DNA of 64,000 nucleotides from Pseudomonas tremae (GTDB lineage Bacteria > Pseudomonadota > Gammaproteobacteria > Pseudomonadales > Pseudomonadaceae), in the NCBI RefSeq assembly GCF_001401155.1, contig NZ_LJRO01000508.1, positions 39,354-103,353 of the forward strand, read 5' to 3'. The notes under the pieces were generated by a model. The model had not been told where the DNA came from and searched no databases. It saw nothing but the letters and a program-made list of their open reading frames with translations. Made by a program: the position numbers and the translations under genes. How positions within the stretch are numbered: position 1 is the first letter of the stretch; every line of letters begins with the position of its first letter. Positions 34,318-46,531 of the stretch are shown one piece after another.

Positions 34318-35412
34318 TCAAAGAACCGCTTTAGGGTAAGAACCCAGCACCTTCAAGGCCACGGCTTCGCTACTGATTTTTTCCAGCACGGACTTGACCA
34401 GCGGATCCTGATGGTGACCGACGAAGTCGATGAAGAACACATAGGTCCACTTGCCACTGCGTGACGGACGGGTTTCGATCCGCGTGAGGTCCAGCCCGCT
34501 CTCGTGGAACGGCACCAGCAATTCATGCAGCGCGCCCGGCTTGTTGCTCATCGAAACAATGATCGAGGTCTTGTCATCGCCGGTAGGCGGGACTTCCTGA
34601 TTACCAATGATAAGGAACCGTGTCGAGTTGTCCGGGCGGTCTTCGATCTTTTCTGCAAGGCGGCTCAGGCCATAAAGGCCTGCTGCCATATCGCCGGCAA
34701 TGGCCGCAGAGTTCCACTCACCCTTGACCCGCTTGGCGGCCTCGGCATTGCTGGCCACCGCAACCCGCTCGACATTCGGGTAATGCGCATCCAGCCATTT
34801 ACGGCACTGCGCCAGCGACTGGGCATGTGAATAGATACGCGAGATGCTCTGCGTCTTGGTGCTTTCGCCCACCAGCAAATGGTGGTGGATGCGCAGCTCG
34901 ACTTCGCCACAGATCACCATGTCGTGCTCGAGAAAGCTGTCCAGCGTGTGGTTGACGGCGCCTTCGGTGGAGTTTTCCACCGGGACCACGCCAAAATTCA
35001 CCGCACCGGCGACCACCTCGCGAAACACTTCGTCGATGGCGGCCATCGGCAGGCTGATGACCGCATGACCGAAGTGCTTCATCGCGGCAGCCTGAGTAAA
35101 CGTGCCTTCCGGACCGAGGTAGGCGACCTTGAGCGGCTGCTCAAGGGCCAGGCAGGAAGACATGATCTCGCGGAACAGACGCGCCATCTCTTCGTTGCTC
35201 AACGGCCCGCGGTTACGCTCCATCACCCGCCTGAGCACCGCAGCTTCGCGCTCGGGACGATAGAACACCGGCACCTCGCCTTCAGCCAGCGAGGACATTT
35301 TCACCCTGGCCACTTCCTGTGCGCAGCGAGCCCGCTCACTGATCAGCTCCAGAACCTTTTCATCGAGGCTGTCGATACGGACGCGAAGCGCCTTGAGTTC
35401 TTGCTCGGACAT
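34318..35412 (-). CDS. pheA: Bifunctional chorismate mutase/prephenate dehydratase
   Basis: A 364-residue P-protein making phenylpyruvate. Residues 1-90 are an AroQ chorismate mutase (LKALRVRIDSLDEKVLELISERARC region). The dehydratase begins at VAYLGPEGTFTQAA and has STRFLIIG. The ACT domain for phenylalanine feedback carries NKPGALHELLVPF and LTRIETRPS. The ATG at 35412 overlaps the serC stop (TGATG), so they are coupled; a TTG one codon earlier is an alternative. Downstream, tyrA starts after only 57 nt, and the hisC-type gene usual at this point is absent. Confidence 0.96.
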   Translation of the reverse strand: MSEQELKALRVRIDSLDEKVLELISERARCAQEVARVKMSSLAEGEVPVFYRPEREAAVLRRVMERNRGPLSNEEMARLFREIMSSCLALEQPLKVAYLGPEGTFTQAAAMKHFGHAVISLPMAAIDEVFREVVAGAVNFGVVPVENSTEGAVNHTLDSFLEHDMVICGEVELRIHHHLLVGESTKTQSISRIYSHAQSLAQCRKWLDAHYPNVERVAVASNAEAAKRVKGEWNSAAIAGDMAAGLYGLSRLAEKIEDRPDNSTRFLIIGNQEVPPTGDDKTSIIVSMSNKPGALHELLVPFHESGLDLTRIETRPSRSGKWTYVFFIDFVGHHQDPLVKSVLEKISSEAVALKVLGSYPKAVL

Positions 35413-36497
35413 CAACCGTGCTCCTTCTCGAAGTCTTTCATATAGGCCACCAATGCATTGACCGCATTGAGATCCACCGCATTGTAGATAGAAGCGCGCA
35501 TGCCACCGACCGAACGGTGGCCCTTCAGGTTGAGCAGGCCATTCGCATCGGCACCGGCCAGAAACGGCTTGTCGAGACGATCATCCGCCAGACGGAACGG
35601 GACGTTCATCCACGAACGGTCAGGCTTGTTAATGGGGTTGCTATACAGCCCGCTGGCATCGATGAAGTCATACAGCGTGCGCTGCTTGATGTCGTTCAGC
35701 TTGCCGATTGCCTCCACACCGCCTTGCTCTTTCAGCCATTCAAACACCAGCCCCGACAGATACCAGGCCAGCGTCGGCGGCGTGTTGTACATCGAGCCGT
35801 TGTCGGCAGCGACCTTGTAATTGAGCATGGTCGGGCACAGCGAACGCGCGCGCCCCAGCAGGTCCTCGCGAATGATCACCACCACGATGCCACTGGGGCC
35901 GATATTCTTCTGCGCACCCGCGTAGATCATGCCGAAACGCGATATATCTACCGGACGCGAGAGAATGTCCGAAGACATGTCGGCTACCAGCGGCACATCA
36001 CCGATCTCCGGGATCCAGTCGAATTGCAGGCCACCGATGGTTTCGTTCGGTGCGTAGTGAACGTAGGCCGCGTCCCGGGACAGCTTCCAGTCGTTCTGGC
36101 CAGGGATGGCGAAGTAATCGTAAGCCTTGGCGCTGGCCGCGACATTGACTGCGCCGTAACGCGACGCCTCATCAATAGCCTTCTGCGACCAGATACCGGT
36201 GTCGATGTAATCGGCCTTGCCGTCTTCAGGCAACAGGTTCAGCGGGATCTGCGCGAACTGCTGGCTGGCGCCGCCCTGCAGGAACAGCACCTTGTAATGG
36301 GAGGGAATGGACAGCAGATCGCGAAAATCCTGCTCGGCCTTGGTGGCAATGGAGACAAACTCGTCGCTGCGGTGGCTCATCTCCATGACCGACAAGCCTT
36401 TGCCGTGCCAGTCGAGGAGCTCCGCCTGGGCACGCAGCAGAACAGCTTCAGGAAGCGCAGCAGGACCTGCGCAGAAGTTAAAGGCTCGCTTGCTCAT
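35412..36497 (-). CDS. serC: Phosphoserine aminotransferase
   Basis: A 361-residue PLP enzyme for serine and pyridoxine synthesis. It starts with the family signature FNFCAGPAALPEAVL, has MSHRSDEF, LFLQGGASQQFAQIP, the Schiff-base lysine in YAGAQKNIGPSG, and the closing GHRSVGGMRASIYNAV. ATG at 36497 gives the conserved N-terminus. It lies between gyrA and pheA on one strand, as in the known pseudomonad supraoperon. Confidence 0.97.
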   Translation of the reverse strand: MSKRAFNFCAGPAALPEAVLLRAQAELLDWHGKGLSVMEMSHRSDEFVSIATKAEQDFRDLLSIPSHYKVLFLQGGASQQFAQIPLNLLPEDGKADYIDTGIWSQKAIDEASRYGAVNVAASAKAYDYFAIPGQNDWKLSRDAAYVHYAPNETIGGLQFDWIPEIGDVPLVADMSSDILSRPVDISRFGMIYAGAQKNIGPSGIVVVIIREDLLGRARSLCPTMLNYKVAADNGSMYNTPPTLAWYLSGLVFEWLKEQGGVEAIGKLNDIKQRTLYDFIDASGLYSNPINKPDRSWMNVPFRLADDRLDKPFLAGADANGLLNLKGHRSVGGMRASIYNAVDLNAVNALVAYMKDFEKEHG

Positions 36498-36629
36498 ATC
36501 CACTCTCGTCAAATACGTTGGGTCTGTACGCGCTTGTTTCTGGATGCTGCATCACGAGCAGGCAGCCGCCATGGCGGTCGGCAGCTCGTTACGAAAATTC
36601 TGATCCGGTTCAGGCTGGCCGAATGCCGC

Positions 36630-36681
36630 AAGGGCTGGACTTGCCCGTGACGCAGATGCAATCACAGACGAGCCAGCCCTT
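36630..36681. repeat. Inverted repeat between gyrA and serC
   Basis: AAGGGCTGG (36630-36638) and CCAGCCCTT (36673-36681) are perfect 9-bp arms around a 34-nt loop. It lies 20 nt past the gyrA stop and may slow read-through into serC. No T-run follows. Confidence 0.4.
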
Positions 36682-36700
36682 ACCTGATTTACGTTACAAC

Positions 36701-39487
<2,787 letters not shown>

Positions 39488-39789
39488 GAGAAGCCTGATT
39501 CCTTTTTCTGGTGAAACCTCATAAATCCATTCGGGATTTACAAAGCTCGCCGCTGCCAGCATTTGCAGGCAGCGACTTACGACAAATCAACGAGTTATGC
39601 CATGAATCTACGCAGCGTGGACGACCATTGTCAGTGTCCCCGGAAACCGCCGGATGTTACCACAATCGCGGAGGCGCTCACATCCTTTGCAGGCCCTGAA
39701 AGCGAGCCATCAGCCCACAAGACGCCTGAGAGACGCTTACAGGCTCGCGCAGCCGCTTTGCGCAAGCGGCGAGGCGTGGAGCCCGGGGA
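39488..39789. other. Intergenic region upstream of gyrA
   Basis: About 300 nt with the gyrA promoter and leader on the minus strand and the 3' end of mtnA. GCCGCTT and AAGCGGC (39752-39770) form a 7-bp hairpin just past the mtnA stop that may end its transcript. No other structure stood out. Confidence 0.5.
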
Positions 39790-40866
39790 TCAATGAAGGT
39801 GTTTGCGGCTCATCAATTGCGCCATGCGTGCAGTGTCGGGACGCTCGACAATGCCTTTTTCGGTCACGATGGCGTCGATGAGGTCTGCCGGCGTCACATC
39901 GAACACCGGATTGAAGGCCTCTACGTCAGCGCCGACCCGCTGCCCGCCTACCTCAAGCAGCTCACGACCATCACGCTCTTCGATGATGATGTCGTCGCCG
40001 CTGGCCATATCCATATCGATGGTCGAACTCGGCGCCACGACCATGAAGCGCACGCCGTGATGCATGGCAGCGACCGCCAGCTGATACGTGCCGATCTTGT
40101 TCGCCACATCGCCATTGGCCGTGATGCGGTCGGCGCCGACGATCACCCAGGTAATGCCTTTGGTGCGCATCAGGTGGGCGGCGGCAGAGTCGGCATTGAG
40201 GGTCACCGGGACGCCTTCGTTGGCCAGTTCCCATGCGGTAAGCCGCGAACCCTGCAGCCAGGGCCGGGTTTCACCGGCGTAGACCCGCTCGATCATGCCT
40301 TCAAGGTGCGCGGCGCGAATCACGCCCAGCGCGGTGCCGAAACCGCCCGTGGCCAGCGCCCCGGTATTGCAGTGGGTCAGCACTGTCTGGAGATTGCCTT
40401 GGTGCCGGCGAATCAGATCGGCGCCCAGCTGCGCCATGGTCAGATTGGCTTCGCGGTCGCTCAGGTGAATGGCCACGGCTTCGGCCTCCAGCGCCGCCAG
40501 CGGGTTGTCGCCGTTCTTGACCCGCATCAACCGGTCACGCATACGGTTCAATGCCCAGAACAGGTTCACTGCGGTCGGTCGCGAATCGGCCAGCAACTGC
40601 AGGTCTTCTTCCAGCACCGGATACCAGTCGCCGCCCTCTTCGATACGTGCACGAGCGCCCAGCACCGCGCCATAGGCGGCACTGATGCCTATAGCAGGCG
40701 CACCCCTGACCACCATTGTGCGAATCGCCTCGGCGACCCCGGCGGCAGTGGTGTAGCGGTGCCAGACCTCCTCGAAAGGCAGCACCCGCTGGTCAAGCAG
40801 GTACAACGCGTTGTCTCGCCAATCGATGGCCTTTACCTTCTCTGCAGCCAACAGTCGATCGCGCAT
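39790..40866 (-). CDS. mtnA: 5-methylthioribose-1-phosphate isomerase
   Basis: A 358-residue enzyme of the methionine salvage pathway that turns methylthioribose 1-phosphate into methylthioribulose 1-phosphate. It has VVRGAPAIGISAAYG, LTHCNTGALATGG (catalytic Cys) and GADRITANGDVANKIGTYQ (catalytic Asp). ATG at 40866 is chosen because GGAG lies 6 nt before it and the protein then begins MRDRLLAAEKVKAI, as in P. aeruginosa; two ATGs lie upstream. It is divergent from mtaD, which supplies the same salvage route. Confidence 0.96.
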   Translation of the reverse strand: MRDRLLAAEKVKAIDWRDNALYLLDQRVLPFEEVWHRYTTAAGVAEAIRTMVVRGAPAIGISAAYGAVLGARARIEEGGDWYPVLEEDLQLLADSRPTAVNLFWALNRMRDRLMRVKNGDNPLAALEAEAVAIHLSDREANLTMAQLGADLIRRHQGNLQTVLTHCNTGALATGGFGTALGVIRAAHLEGMIERVYAGETRPWLQGSRLTAWELANEGVPVTLNADSAAAHLMRTKGITWVIVGADRITANGDVANKIGTYQLAVAAMHHGVRFMVVAPSSTIDMDMASGDDIIIEERDGRELLEVGGQRVGADVEAFNPVFDVTPADLIDAIVTEKGIVERPDTARMAQLMSRKHLH

Positions 40867-40986
40867 CGCCAACTCCATCTTGAACATCCGAAACCCAGCA
40901 TCAAAAGCCGCTGATTATAGCGAGCAGTCCGCGAAGACGCTCGGGTATACTTCGACATCAACGTAATAAGCTTTGGAAACCTTCTC

Positions 40987-42318
40987 ATGCCGAACGCCAC
41001 GCCACCGCTCGACCTGCTGCTCCTGCCCACCTGGCTGGTGCCGGTCGAGCCCGCGGGCGTAGTGCTCAAGGACCACGGTATCGGCATCTACGACGGCCTC
41101 ATCGTCTATATCGGCCCACGGGCCGAGGCATTGCGCCACGATGCCCTGCAGGTGCAAGAGCTGCCCGGCATGCTGCTCAGCCCCGGCCTGATCAACGCCC
41201 ATGGCCACGCAGCAATGACACTGTTTCGCGGCCTGGCCGACGACCTGCCGCTGATGACCTGGCTGCAGGACCACATCTGGCCTGCCGAAGGCAAGTGGGT
41301 CGATGAAGACTTCGTGCGCGATGGCACCGATCTGGCCATCGCCGAGCAGCTCAAGGGCGGCATCACCTGTTTCTCGGACATGTATTTCTACCCCAAAGTG
41401 GCTGCCGAACGCGTCCACCTCAGCGGTATGCGCGCGCAAATCACCGTGCCGGTGCTGGACTTTCCGATTCCGGGTGCCCGGACCACCGATGAAGCACTGC
41501 ACAACGGCATCGAACTGTTCAACGACCTGGCCCACCACCCGCGTATCAAAATTGCCTTTGGCCCGCACGCGCCCTACACCGTGGGCGATGAAAACCTGGA
41601 AAAGATCCGTGTCATCGCCGACGAACTCGATGCCATGATCCAGATGCATGTCCACGAAACCGCCTTTGAAGTCGAACAGGCCGTCGAGCAACATCAGGAA
41701 CGCCCCCTTGCCCGGCTCAATCGCCTGGGCATGCTCGGCCCGCGGTTTCAGGCCGTACACATGACGCAAATCAGCGATGAAGACCTCGAACTGCTGGTGG
41801 AAAGCAATTCCAGCGTTATCCATTGCCCCGAGTCCAACCTCAAGCTGGCCAGCGGTTTTTGCCCGGTCGAGCGACTATGGCAGGCGGGTGTGAACGTTGC
41901 AGTGGGCACCGACGGCGCGGCCAGCAACAATGACCTCGATCTGCTCGGCGAAACGCGCACTGCCGCCCTGCTCGCCAAGGCGGTCGCCGGTTCGGCCACA
42001 GCTCTGGATGCCCACCGGGCATTGCGCATGGCAACCCTCAATGGTGCCCGCGCGCTGGGCTTGCAGGACGAAACCGGCTCGCTGGAGCTTGGCAAGGCCG
42101 CAGACATGGTCGCTTTCGACTTGTCCAGGCTGGCCCAGCAACCGATCTATGATCCGGTGTCTCAGCTTATATATGCCACGGGACGCGACTGTGTGAGCCA
42201 CGTCTGGGTGGCAGGCAAACAGTTGCTCGACGATGGCCACCTGACCCGCATGGATGAGCATGCACTGCGCGACACTGCCATTGCCTGGGGCCAGCGTATT
42301 TCCGGCAAAGTCGAATAA
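40987..42318 (+). CDS. mtaD: TRZ/ATZ amidohydrolase, methylthioadenosine/SAH deaminase type
   Basis: A 443-residue zinc amidohydrolase. The metal ligands are seen in INAHGHAAMTLFRGLADD, MHVHETAFE, VHMTQ and GTDGAASNNDLDLL. Pseudomonads deaminate methylthioadenosine to methylthioinosine with such an enzyme, and the gene lies beside mtnA in P. aeruginosa too. The shared promoter region with mtnA is 120 nt. It probably starts the mtaD-ubiG-mupP-yciK run, although 83 nt separate it from ubiG. Confidence 0.9.
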   Translation: MPNATPPLDLLLLPTWLVPVEPAGVVLKDHGIGIYDGLIVYIGPRAEALRHDALQVQELPGMLLSPGLINAHGHAAMTLFRGLADDLPLMTWLQDHIWPAEGKWVDEDFVRDGTDLAIAEQLKGGITCFSDMYFYPKVAAERVHLSGMRAQITVPVLDFPIPGARTTDEALHNGIELFNDLAHHPRIKIAFGPHAPYTVGDENLEKIRVIADELDAMIQMHVHETAFEVEQAVEQHQERPLARLNRLGMLGPRFQAVHMTQISDEDLELLVESNSSVIHCPESNLKLASGFCPVERLWQAGVNVAVGTDGAASNNDLDLLGETRTAALLAKAVAGSATALDAHRALRMATLNGARALGLQDETGSLELGKAADMVAFDLSRLAQQPIYDPVSQLIYATGRDCVSHVWVAGKQLLDDGHLTRMDEHALRDTAIAWGQRISGKVE

Positions 42319-42401
42319 TTCGATCCGGACCGAACACATGCCAGTCTGGTTCATCTATACCAGACTGATGAAAACGAATTTTGAGTTCAAGAGGGACACC
42401 C

Positions 42402-43100
42402 ATGAGCAACGTCGACCGCGCAGAAATCGCCAAATTCGAGGCCCTGGCCCATCGCTGGTGGGACCGCGAAAGCGAATTCAAGCCGCTGCATGACATCAAC
42501 CCCTTGCGCGTCAACTGGATCGACGAGCGCGCCAGTCTGGCCGGCAAGAAGGTTTTGGACGTCGGTTGCGGCGGCGGCATTCTGAGCGAGGCGATGGCAA
42601 TGCGCGGCGCAACCGTCACCGGGATCGACATGGGCGAAGCGCCACTGGCAGTGGCGCAGTTGCATCAGCTCGAATCCGGTGTCAGCGTCGAGTATCGGCA
42701 GATCACCGCCGAAGACATGGCCGAAGAAATGCCCGAGCAGTTCGATGTGGTGACCTGCCTGGAAATGCTCGAGCACGTCCCGGACCCTTCCTCGGTGATT
42801 CGAGCCTGCTACCGCATGGTCAAGCCCGGCGGCCAGGTATTTTTCTCGACCATCAACCGTAATCCCAAGGCCTACCTGTTTGCCGTGATCGGTGCCGAAT
42901 ACATTCTCGGCCTGCTGCCGCGCGGCACTCACGACTTCAAGAAATTCATCCGCCCTTCCGAGCTGGGCGCTTGGAGCCGCGATGCAGGCCTGCAGGTCAA
43001 GGACATCACCGGCCTGACCTATAACCCGCTGACCAAGCATTACAAACTTGCCTCCGACGTTGACGTCAACTACATGATCCATACCCTGCGGGAGGCATAA
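42402..43100 (+). CDS. ubiG: Ubiquinone biosynthesis O-methyltransferase UbiG
   Basis: A 232-residue SAM-dependent enzyme that makes both O-methylations in ubiquinone synthesis. It has FEALAHRWWD at the start, SAM loop VLDVGCGGGILSEAMA, CLEMLEHVPDP, and the membrane-touching segment KAYLFAVIGAEYILGLLPRGTHD (positions about 155-178). ATG at 42402 has AGAGGG upstream. mupP starts 4 nt after its stop. Confidence 0.97.
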   Translation: MSNVDRAEIAKFEALAHRWWDRESEFKPLHDINPLRVNWIDERASLAGKKVLDVGCGGGILSEAMAMRGATVTGIDMGEAPLAVAQLHQLESGVSVEYRQITAEDMAEEMPEQFDVVTCLEMLEHVPDPSSVIRACYRMVKPGGQVFFSTINRNPKAYLFAVIGAEYILGLLPRGTHDFKKFIRPSELGAWSRDAGLQVKDITGLTYNPLTKHYKLASDVDVNYMIHTLREA

Positions 43101-43103
43101 GAC

Positions 43104-43775
43104 ATGCGCTTGAGAGCAGTTTTATTCGACATGGATGGCACCCTGCTCGACACCGCGCCCGACTTCATCGCCATTGCTCAGGCGATGCTGGCGGAACGCG
43201 GCCTTCCCGGCGTGCCGGACAAACTGATCCGCGACGTCGTCTCCGGGGGCGCCAAAGCAATGGTCGCCGCCGCCTTCGCAATGTCTGCCGATGCACCGGA
43301 GTTCGAGGCATTGCGTGTGGAGTTTCTGGAACGCTACCAGCGTGACTGCGCCACCCACAGCAGGCTTTTCGACGGCATGCCCGAGTTGCTGGCCGATATC
43401 GAGAAAGCCGGCCTGATCTGGGGCGTGGTGACCAACAAACCGGTGCGATTTGCGCAGCCAATCATGGATCAGCTCAAGCTCTCGGAGCGCTCGGCGGTAC
43501 TGATCTGCCCCGATCACGTCACGCACAGCAAACCGCACCCAGAGCCAATGATCCTGGCTTGCAAGATGCTCGACCTGGACCCAGCCAGCGTGTTGTTCGT
43601 AGGCGATGACCTGCGCGATATCGAATCAGGGCGGGACGCGGGCACCAAGACTGCTGCTGTTCGCTACGGCTACATCCACCCCGACGACAACCCCGACCAC
43701 TGGGGCGCCGATGTGGTGGTCGACCATCCGCTGGAACTGCGCAAGGTGCTGGATAACGCCGTGTGCAGTTGCTGA
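43104..43775 (+). CDS. mupP: N-acetylmuramic acid 6-phosphate phosphatase MupP
   Basis: A 223-residue HAD hydrolase. The nucleophile motif FDMDGTLLDTAPDF is near residue 10, VVTNKP is motif II, KPHPEPM holds the lysine, and VGDDLRDIESG is motif IV. In pseudomonads the phosphoglycolate-phosphatase-like protein between ubiG and yciK is MupP, which feeds recycled MurNAc into cell wall synthesis and bypasses fosfomycin. The name follows from this fixed context. GGGAGG lies before the ATG. Confidence 0.9.
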   Translation: MRLRAVLFDMDGTLLDTAPDFIAIAQAMLAERGLPGVPDKLIRDVVSGGAKAMVAAAFAMSADAPEFEALRVEFLERYQRDCATHSRLFDGMPELLADIEKAGLIWGVVTNKPVRFAQPIMDQLKLSERSAVLICPDHVTHSKPHPEPMILACKMLDLDPASVLFVGDDLRDIESGRDAGTKTAAVRYGYIHPDDNPDHWGADVVVDHPLELRKVLDNAVCSC

Positions 43776-43805
43776 ACCCGCCATTATTAATGAAAGAGGC
43801 CATTC

Positions 43806-44546
43806 ATGTTTGATTACTCCGCGCGCCCGGACCTGCTCAAAGGCCGGATCGTTCTGGTTACCGGAGCCGGTCGCGGGATTGGCGCAGCGGCTGCCAGAAG
43901 CTATGCCGCACACGGCGCAACCGTCCTGCTGCTGGGCAGAACCGAGAGCAGCCTGTCCGAGGTGTACGACCAGATCGAGGCGGCAGGCCAGCCACGACCG
44001 GTAGTCATACCGTTCGACCTCGAAATCGCCGGCCCGGGCCACTACCAGGAACTGGCAGGCATGATCGAGACCGAGTTCGGTCGTCTCGACGGTTTGCTGC
44101 ACAACGCATCGATCATTGGTCCGCGCACCCCGCTGGAACAGATATCCGCCGAGGAATTCGCGCAGGTCATGCACATCAATGTGAATGCCACTTTCATGCT
44201 GACCCAGGCGATGCTGCCGCTGCTCGAACTCTCGGAAGATGCCTCTATCGCGTTCACATCCAGCAGCGTCGGCCGCAAGGGACGTGCAAACTGGGGCGCC
44301 TACAGCGTGTCGAAATTCGCTACCGAAGGGCTGATGCAAACCCTCGCTGACGAGCTCGATGGCGTGACCGCCATACGCGCCAACAGCATCAACCCGGGTG
44401 CCACGCGCACTGGAATGCGAGCACAGGCCTACCCCTCCGAAAACCCTCTGGACAACCCTGCACCCGAGGACATCATGCCGGTCTACCTGTACCTCATGGG
44501 GCCGGACAGCAAGGGCATCAACGGACAAGCCCTGAACGCTCAATAA
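43806..44546 (+). CDS. yciK: YciK-type short-chain oxidoreductase
   Basis: A 246-residue classical SDR. It has VTGAGRGIGAAAARSYAAHGA for NAD(P), LLHNASIIGP, the catalytic Ser in FTSSSVGRKGRANWGAYSVSK and YxxxK within it, then NPGATRTGMR. Its substrate is not known. Gene order ubiG-mupP-yciK is fixed in Pseudomonas. AGAGG lies 7 nt before the ATG. A hairpin terminator follows. Confidence 0.93.
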   Translation: MFDYSARPDLLKGRIVLVTGAGRGIGAAAARSYAAHGATVLLLGRTESSLSEVYDQIEAAGQPRPVVIPFDLEIAGPGHYQELAGMIETEFGRLDGLLHNASIIGPRTPLEQISAEEFAQVMHINVNATFMLTQAMLPLLELSEDASIAFTSSSVGRKGRANWGAYSVSKFATEGLMQTLADELDGVTAIRANSINPGATRTGMRAQAYPSENPLDNPAPEDIMPVYLYLMGPDSKGINGQALNAQ

Positions 44547-44564
44547 ACTGACACGCCCCCGTGT

Positions 44565-44600
44565 GCTTGTGACAAAAAACTGTCACAAGCGCGGCTTTTT
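44565..44600 (+). terminator. Terminator of yciK
   Basis: GCTTGTGAC (44565-44573) and GTCACAAGC (44582-44590) form a perfect 9-bp stem with an 8-nt loop, followed by GCGGCTTTTT. Confidence 0.7.
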
Positions 44601-44760
44601 GCGCTTCTTAAAGCCAAGGAATTGCCGAAAATTCGTCACTGTCAGAGAGCTGACGTCAGCTAAACCACTGATTTCAATATGTCTAGGCAAAAATGAACCG
44701 AATCGCGACACGTCCCCTCTAACCCAGCCAAGCCAGCAATATGTGCTGAGGAGCGAAGAG

Positions 44761-45687
44761 ATGAATTTTCCTACCCAGACCCATGCAATCGATTTCGATA
44801 CGGCTGAATTGCAGAGACTTGGCTTTCGAAATCGACCTGACGCCGTACTCCCACCCCCGTCACTGCCCGAGCTGATTTACCAGCTTGGGCGCCAACTGCA
44901 GACCAGTCTGGAGGCAGAGCGGATATTGACCCTGTTCTTTCAGGGAGTGCAGCGGTTCCTGCCATTAAGCGGTCTGATCTATAGACACGTTGAAAGTGAC
45001 CTGCACCTGCGGCTGGGCGAGGTGTCATCCAACAGTGCGAGTTTTCACTTGCGTCATGAAGGTAAATTCATCGGCGAACTGGAGTTCCAGTGTGCCAAGC
45101 CCTTTGACACCCGGCAATTGAGCGACCTTGAGTCCTTGCTGGTCTGCCTGCTGTACCCGCTGCTCAATGCATTGCTGTACCGCATCGCCACTCAGAGCGC
45201 ACTTCGTGACTCGCTGACCGATACCGGCAACCGTATCGCAATGGACCAGAGCCTGGCCCGGGAAATAGAGGTTTCTCGTCGCCACAAGCAGCCGCTGTCG
45301 CTGCTCATGCTGGACATTGATCACTTCAAGAAAGTGAATGATGAATACGGCCATCACACGGGTGACGACGTGCTGAAAACCGTCGCGCACAGTCTGAAGA
45401 CGCAGTTGCGTAATATTGACCGCGTGTTCCGCTATGGCGGGGAAGAGTTTGTGGTGATTCTGTCGAACACCGACTCCGATTCAGCTGAACTGATCGGCGA
45501 ACGATTACGCCAAGCGGTACGAGACCTCGAGTTTCAGGAGCTTGACCCGACGCTGAACATGACTGTCAGTCTCGGCTGTTCGACGCTGCTGTCAACGGAA
45601 ACGGCCGACAGCCTGCTGCGCCGGGCCGACAACGCTCTTTATGTTGCAAAGCGTCAAGGCCGAAACCGCCTTGCGATGGCCAGCTAG
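44761..45687 (+). CDS. Diguanylate cyclase (GGDEF), soluble
   Basis: A 308-residue cyclic-di-GMP synthase. Residues 1-130 are a GAF-like sensor region without membrane helices. A helix (about 130-150) leads into the GGDEF domain with LMLDIDHFKKVNDEYGH and the active site RYGGEEFVVIL. RNID lies five residues before GGEEF, so the product-inhibition I-site is intact. ATG at 44761 has GAGG upstream; the longer frame starts inside the yciK terminator. A similar GGDEF gene (PA3177) lies near yciK in P. aeruginosa. Confidence 0.9.
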   Translation: MNFPTQTHAIDFDTAELQRLGFRNRPDAVLPPPSLPELIYQLGRQLQTSLEAERILTLFFQGVQRFLPLSGLIYRHVESDLHLRLGEVSSNSASFHLRHEGKFIGELEFQCAKPFDTRQLSDLESLLVCLLYPLLNALLYRIATQSALRDSLTDTGNRIAMDQSLAREIEVSRRHKQPLSLLMLDIDHFKKVNDEYGHHTGDDVLKTVAHSLKTQLRNIDRVFRYGGEEFVVILSNTDSDSAELIGERLRQAVRDLEFQELDPTLNMTVSLGCSTLLSTETADSLLRRADNALYVAKRQGRNRLAMAS

Positions 45688-45716
45688 CGTCGCGACCTCT
45701 CCCGCCTTCCTCCTCC

Positions 45717-46502
45717 CTACGCTTCCAGTGCGGCGACCCGTCCGCGCGCAGACTTGATCTTGTCGAGCTGCATGCAGCGCTCCAGGAACAAGTGCATGTA
45801 ATCGTAGCTTTTGGTAACGGCCTGACGCAGCTCGGCCTGCAACTGTTGACTCGGTTTGTTACCCACCAGCGTACAAATGATCTCAAGCGCTTCCCAAGGA
45901 TGCGCATCATCGTACTGTGCATGCATTTTGAGCCATTTCATGGCTTTCTTGCGGGTCTCTTCAGGGAACGCTTCAGCGTAGGCACCTGACGAACAGACCA
46001 CCGCCGACCACTCCCCCGTTGCACCTTCGATGGCGTAGTTGGTGGCAGCCATCGCTACTGCCAGAGAATCCGAGGAACTGGTCTGCCAGCACCAGTGGCT
46101 CAGCGCGTGCAGCTCCGGGGCTACGTGCTGATCATGAAGATCCTCAAGCGTCACATCGTGAGATGCGCACCAGTTGACCCAGTAATCAGCGTGGTTGAGT
46201 TCGACTCGAATGTTGCGCATAAGCCAGCGACGCGCCATGTCTTCGCCAGGATGACGGCCGAAGCGGGTCTTGGTCAGGTTCTTGGCCATGTACACCGCAA
46301 ACTGCTCTACGACGGGCCAGCCACCAATCAGGTAATGGCGCATGATCAGCGGGTTCAGTCTTGCGTCACGCATCTGCTGATACAACTCGTGTTCGACGAC
46401 CCGCGCCTTGGCAGCACTGCAATCCTTGATCAGCTGCTGCGCCCAGGCCGGGTAGCTGCTGGCTTCCATGAGCGGACCTGTTCTCTCGAAAGTGTCGATC
46501 AC
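45717..46502 (-). CDS. TenA/PqqC-like helical protein
   Basis: A 261-residue all-helical protein of the TenA/PqqC superfamily, often labelled TenA-type or iron-containing redox enzyme. It is rich in Trp and has His/Glu pairs that could bind a cofactor or metal: IRVELNHADYWVNW, EGATGEWSAVV and MHAQYDDAHPWEALEI. It lacks the Cys that marks thiaminase-type TenA at the usual place as far as I can see, so the reaction is open. The start is GTG at 46502 with AAGGAG 8 nt before it. rbdA-like gene ends 29 nt upstream of nothing on this strand; they are tandem with this gene downstream. Confidence 0.7.
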   Translation of the reverse strand: MIDTFERTGPLMEASSYPAWAQQLIKDCSAAKARVVEHELYQQMRDARLNPLIMRHYLIGGWPVVEQFAVYMAKNLTKTRFGRHPGEDMARRWLMRNIRVELNHADYWVNWCASHDVTLEDLHDQHVAPELHALSHWCWQTSSSDSLAVAMAATNYAIEGATGEWSAVVCSSGAYAEAFPEETRKKAMKWLKMHAQYDDAHPWEALEIICTLVGNKPSQQLQAELRQAVTKSYDYMHLFLERCMQLDKIKSARGRVAALEA

Positions 46503-46531
46503 TGGGTATCTCCTTATAAGGTTTCGACTGA

